A stretch of DNA of 64,000 bases, taken from Sequoia sempervirens (taxonomy: Eukaryota; Streptophyta; Pinopsida; Cupressales; Cupressaceae). The notes beneath the pieces were generated by a model that saw only the letters and a list, made by a program, of their open reading frames with translations, did not search any database and was not told the origin of the DNA. Made by a program: the position numbers and the translations under genes. This document shows positions 60,301 through 64,000 of the stretch, piece after piece; position 1 is the stretch's first letter; each line of letters begins with the position of its first letter. The DNA is taken from the NCBI GenBank assembly GCA_007258455.2, contig VDFB02193867.1, forward strand, positions 565,705,921 to 565,769,920, written 5' to 3'.

Positions 60301-61360
60301 TAAGGTCCGTTCCAGGATAACTATGGACACTTCTGGCTCTAAGGTTGCACAGGTAGCAACGCCAACTATTGGCCAGGCCGGAGTAAGTTACAATATCTCC
60401 ACAATCGACCTAGGGACAGCCACCAGGGAACAGAAGGTCAGACATCTGGAGGAGTCAGTGGCTACAGTAGTGCACCTGATTAAGTAGGATAAGATCACCA
60501 AAGACGAGCTAAAGGTGTAGGTTGCTGCCCTAACCGACTACATCCAGCAGTGGTCTTCAATAGACGACCTCCCCACTACCTCGACGGCCACGCCACAGCT
60601 ACTCTCCAAGGAGCAGATAGATAAGCTGGAGAGGAGGAAAAACTTAGAGAAGACCATAGAGGATTGGTTCCAGCACGTTGCAGAGGTCAGAAACATAGGG
60701 ATCGGCTTGGCCGTGCAGATAGCCAACAAGTTCCTAGACTTGATTCAATCCTTAGAAAGCACAAAGAAACTCTGCACCAACTTCCCTGCGATCTACGACT
60801 CTGCCTTCCCAAAGGTTGAAGCCATCCTTCAAATGCCAGAGAGCACGTGGGAAGAAAAGCTAGAACTAAAGGAGGATCACTAGTTGGTTGACGTGTGGCG
60901 CAGAGACCTCATCAACCGCAAGGAAAGGATGGAACAGATCCAGGGTAGGGTGGATCCAAATATTGCATGGATCAAGGAGATCCGGACGGAATGCGCCAAG
61001 TATCTTAAGTTAATGACGGGCCATGATATGCCCATGGTGCAATTACATGCAGAAAAGGTCAGGTTGTATTTTGAGGAAACGATGAAGGACGAGACAACCA
61101 GAGATATCACAACGGACTTCTTGAGTTTCGCTGCCCGTGCCTTCGATAGATCGGAGCTCTTCAGAGATCATGGCTCAAAGTATGACGAAGACTGGAAACG
61201 GCTAGAAGAGAATGCCAAGGAATGGAGCTCCCAGGCGTTGAGATGTGAAATCCTCGATATAGACAAGCTCCATGCCGTGATCCTCAGGCATATTAAACAC
61301 GCAGCCTCCGAGGAGCAACCATATAGTCCAGCCAAGGAAGAAGACCTCCCAGAAAAGTAG
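57303..61360 (+). pseudogene. Large unrecognised protein (~1,350 codons), decayed
   Basis: I do not recognise the family. One frame runs from ATG 57303 to about 59450, and a second from there to the TAG at 61358. The TAATG at 59502-59506 could be overlapping stop and start codons. However, the second frame reads on smoothly upstream of it, so one frame shift is likelier. The layout is a Lys/Arg-rich N-terminus ('EKDKGKKSRRAARGKDDKD'), then a globular part to about 58745 with 'WKEISDTNIGQVDIDEFTQR', 'LIALELVMACREVYQTD', 'SFDWGSIISNCFHEQF', 'VYSLADQRQYSGIFMASDGD' and 'EYNFEWYTARPWMDP'. A Ser/Pro/Thr-rich linker (59000-59500), an acidic stretch, and helical Glu/Lys-rich segments to the end follow. 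In-frame stops at about 57855, 57963, 58746, 58875, 59277, 59996, 60485 and 60881 are all CAA/CAG/CGA-derived by one C-to-T. It is probably an additional ORF of a Tat/Ogre-type retroelement. Confidence 0.55.
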
Positions 61361-61469
61361 CTACAGCCAAATAAACAACAATTAGCTACAGGACAAAAAT
61401 GCTAATAGTGTCATCCACTAGATGACAAAATAGGGAAAAGACAAAAGATGTTTTTTAATTGTAAATCTA

Positions 61470-61481
61470 TTTGGGGGTAGG
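61470..61481 (+). promoter_or_regulatory. Purine-rich tract before the LTR
   Basis: 'tttgggggtagg' directly precedes the TG taken as LTR start, and looks like a plant Ty3 polypurine tract. If real, the LTR that follows is also the 3' LTR of whatever lies upstream. Confidence 0.4.
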
Positions 61482-62459
61482 TGAAACCCTATTTTGTAAT
61501 GAATCGTGGCCACACAATTGTAATGAATCTTAGCCTTTCATTTGATTTTGGAAAAGTTATAAATAGAGCACTCCTCTCATTTGCAAAGGGAGAGTTGAGT
61601 TGTTGTAAAGGCATGCTGCTGAAATTTATGAGAAATAGCATTGACTTGGTGCATTTCCTTGTTTTCTCTCATGTCTATTGATTCACTTCTCCAATATTAG
61701 ATGTTAGCTTAGATCTCTTTGCTGTTTAGTTAGCTGTTCATATTATTTGGATAATCTTAGGAATGTTGTTGGCTGTTCATGAAAATTTTTGCTTTGTTGA
61801 TGATCCCTTAGTCCATACTTTTTGCTATTTGCTGAAGGTAGATAGCTTTGCAAAGTTAGCCTGGACCTGATTTAAACTGCCTCAAACACTTATCTTTAGT
61901 TCATGCATGTATGTGGTGGATGAAGGATAAAAATTTGCAGCCCTTAGAAGATTGCACGATTCCCATGATACTGTTAAATCCTTGGTTAAGTGGGATATTG
62001 TTTTGAAGGAATTGTCCATTGCAGGGACTCCATTATCACTGTTCGCAGCAAGCTTTAGGCTTAGGAACTTTTCTTCCCCTTCGCTCTTTTTCACTTTCTT
62101 TAGAAACTGAACAACACCAAGGTTCATTGCACTTTACAAAGCAAAATCTAACAACTAGATGGAGTTTGAGACTGCTGTTTGAACCTACAGCCAAGACATA
62201 ATTGCTTTCATGCTAAAAAAACTCCTTTTCGAAGATCTGACTTCATGCTTTGTGCCCACACTTTGTATTTCTATAAGGCCGCCTTGTGATTCTAGTAAAT
62301 CACATCAAACAACTGAGGTATCTAAGCACCGTCATAACCTGACATCCGAGAGACCTTGGGATAGTGTTCTGCAACTCGATTGTGGAAAATTATCTTTCAA
62401 GAGAGGTAGTGCGCCTATGCACTACCTGTGTTGAGAAGTGCATAAAAACACCATCAACA
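61482..62459 (+). repeat. LTR (about 0.98 kb) preceding the second gypsy gag
   Basis: The left end is uncertain: TGAAACCC at 61482, or TGTTTTTT at 61449. A TATA box TTATAAATA lies at 61557-61565, and the right end 'catcaaca' is followed by a PBS-like site. There is no long open frame. No second copy of this LTR exists in the window, so the call rests on position and signals. Confidence 0.6.
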
Positions 62460-62463
62460 AAAC

Positions 62464-62480
62464 TGGCGCTAGAAGGAGGG
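62464..62480 (+). promoter_or_regulatory. PBS-like site of the second gypsy element
   Basis: TGGCGCTAGAAGGAGGG starts a few bases after the LTR end. TGGCGC-type primer sites are common in plant Ty3/gypsy elements. I cannot name the tRNA with certainty. Confidence 0.6.
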
Positions 62481-64000
62481 CAGCGATTGGAATACTAATC
62501 TACGGGATAAAGCGAAGCTGGATTGGATCGGATCATTCTCCTCAGAAAGGTTTCAAAGGATTCTACGATCAGCACCAAACAAGGGGAAATTTGAAGAATT
62601 GCAGCCTCCCACGAGGGCAAAACGAGCACAAGGAAGCAGCTTCACCTCTTCCTCTCCCTCCTTTCCATCAGCCTCCGTTTCACCTCCACCTTCACTTGGC
62701 TGGCTTTCATCTTCCACCCAACCATCTCAAACAGCGTTTGCACATCTTCCTTCCGGCAGCCAGGGGTTCGCTCCTCTCCCGACCTTTTCAGCCCAAAGCA
62801 CAGTCCAGGCAGCCATAGCTCAAGGGCAGCGCCAAATTGTGGTTGTATTGCCAATACAGCCCCAGATACCTGTTCTCCAACAGCAAGTGCCACCCCCGCC
62901 TCCCCCCATGGCTTGGCTTGCACATAACCCTTCGCCGATACACTTTGTTGTTTACAATGATATGCCCAAGAATCTGGAGGGCTTTTGTTCAAAATTCCAT
63001 CCACGTGACATGCAAAGAACAGCCGAAGAGCATATCAAGATATTCGAAATGATGATTACCGAAATGCAGGTGAGCCATGAGGACGTGGCATGTCGCCTCT
63101 TTCCGCATTTATTGGGAGAAGAGGCCTTCTACTGGTACATCAATCTGCCGCAGGGATCGATCACCTCGTGGACCCTGATGAAGAATGCCTTCCTGCAAAA
63201 GTACAAGATTCCTGTCAACCCCGCTGACCTTTACCAGCAGTTCATGTCCATCAGAAGGGAGGTCAACGAACCTATTGGCTCCTTCAATGATCGCTTCCAT
63301 CAGGCTCACATGAGGCTTCAAGATCCGTACCTCCATAATGATGCGGTTGCTCTACCGGTCTACTACGTGGCTCTGGATAACCTCACGGTGGCGTTGGTAA
63401 AAAAGATGCGCCCGTCGCCAGCTACCTTACTGACCGCCTATGCAGAAGCTGTCATTGCAAGTGCAGATTTGGGACAAAATATCTCTGGCCCTCTGCCCTC
63501 TTTGGGGCCTGTCGCCCACCCAATGCAAATTCAGGGGCTCAATCAGGCGTTTGCTCACCAAACTCCTCTCATGAACCAGGTGCCTCTATTGTCTATGGTG
63601 CCGCATCCGGGGCATCCATTAAATTATGCACCTCCTGCGACGTCTTATTTGCAGCCCCAACAGTAGTATAGCTATTCCCAGATAGCTCCACAGCAGCAGG
63701 CATATTCCCAACTACCCCAGGCACCGTTGCACTTATCGGGACCAGATTTTCCTCCGGCTTATCAAAATCAGCCGGCAGCCCCACCCGCGTTTCTCCAAAA
63801 TTTGGCCCCGTCGCCTGGAGGTGCAGCCGAGAAAGACAAGCTAGAAGAGCTGACCGAAATGATTAAGAAGATGTCCACAGAGATGACACATCTGAAGAAC
63901 TAGAATAATTAGCTACAGGCCTCCCAACGCAACTTTCAGGCCAATCTTAACAGGGACAGTTGGGAGTCTCGAGACAATAGAGACAACAGAGATAATCGAG
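62473..64000 (+). pseudogene. gag: Ty3/gypsy gag, incomplete at the window end
   Basis: This would encode the capsid precursor of a second gypsy element. The frame is open from just after the PBS (62473), but the first ATG in frame is at about 62908 ('MAWLAHNPSPIHF'), so the real start is unclear or lost. A Ser/Pro/Gln-rich N-terminus leads to the retrotransposon gag domain: 'PRDMQRTAEEHIKIFEMMI', 'RLFPHLLGEEAFYWYINLP', 'SWTLMKNAFLQKYK' and 'QFMSIRREVNEPIGSFNDRF'. Gln/Pro-rich sequence follows, then a short coiled coil ('EKDKLEELTEMIKKMSTEM') and an Arg/Asp/Asn repeat (R-D-N) at the window edge. In-frame TAGs at 63664, 63901 and 63910 are all CAG-to-TAG. No nucleocapsid knuckle or pol is reached. 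Confidence 0.82.

Overview
The window is nuclear DNA of a land plant. It holds one plant multicopper-oxidase gene with six short exons and GT-AG introns, set among very large, nested and heavily decayed transposable elements (Ty3/gypsy, Ty1/copia, LINE, Helitron-type), with long AT-rich spacers and a 100-base assembly gap. The size and decay of the elements fit a large seed-plant genome. A gymnosperm is plausible, but the species cannot be read from the sequence. No tRNA, rRNA, CRISPR or bacterial-type operon was seen.

Layout: 0.2-1.7 kb is a satellite-like block rich in TTTAGGG-type motifs. 1.7-3.6 kb is AT-rich spacer with a perfect 31-bp hairpin. 3.6-3.84 kb is a probable LINE 3' tail. 3.85-22.59 kb is one giant Ty3/gypsy element of the Tat/Ogre lineage: truncated 5' LTR, PBS, 2.3-kb leader, gag, protease, G-patch, RT with a first RNase H, a second archaeal-type RNase H, integrase, a 6-kb 3' region carrying an antisense plant-mobile-domain gene, polypurine tract and 3' LTR. 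It abuts the 5' end of a copia element on the minus strand (22.6-23.9 kb). After 2.7 kb of spacer comes the laccase gene (26.66-30.08 kb), complete except for one in-frame TAA, then a relic of a cinnamoyl-CoA-reductase-like gene (31.4-31.8 kb).

From 33.7 to 46.1 kb a minus-strand LINE is split by a 10.7-kb non-autonomous LTR element (LARD type). That element has two LTRs of about 4.17 kb, a 5-bp target duplication, an initiator-Met PBS and no gag or pol. At 46.5 kb there is a second, deleted copy of the laccase 5' end. 47-52 kb is repetitive, with microsatellites and a 2-kb-spaced duplication, and leads into a Helitron-type PIF1 helicase relic (51.9-53.7 kb).

The last 9 kb is the least familiar. 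A GC-rich island (55.0-57.3 kb) with a TATA box and an acceptor-like site precedes a decayed frame of about 1,350 codons (57.3-61.4 kb) of unknown family. It is followed by an LTR with a purine-rich tract upstream and a PBS-like site downstream, and then a Ty3 gag running off the window end.

Across unrelated elements, and in the laccase, nearly all premature stops are one C-to-T change away from Gln or Arg codons. This is the expected trace of methylated-cytosine deamination on silenced DNA.
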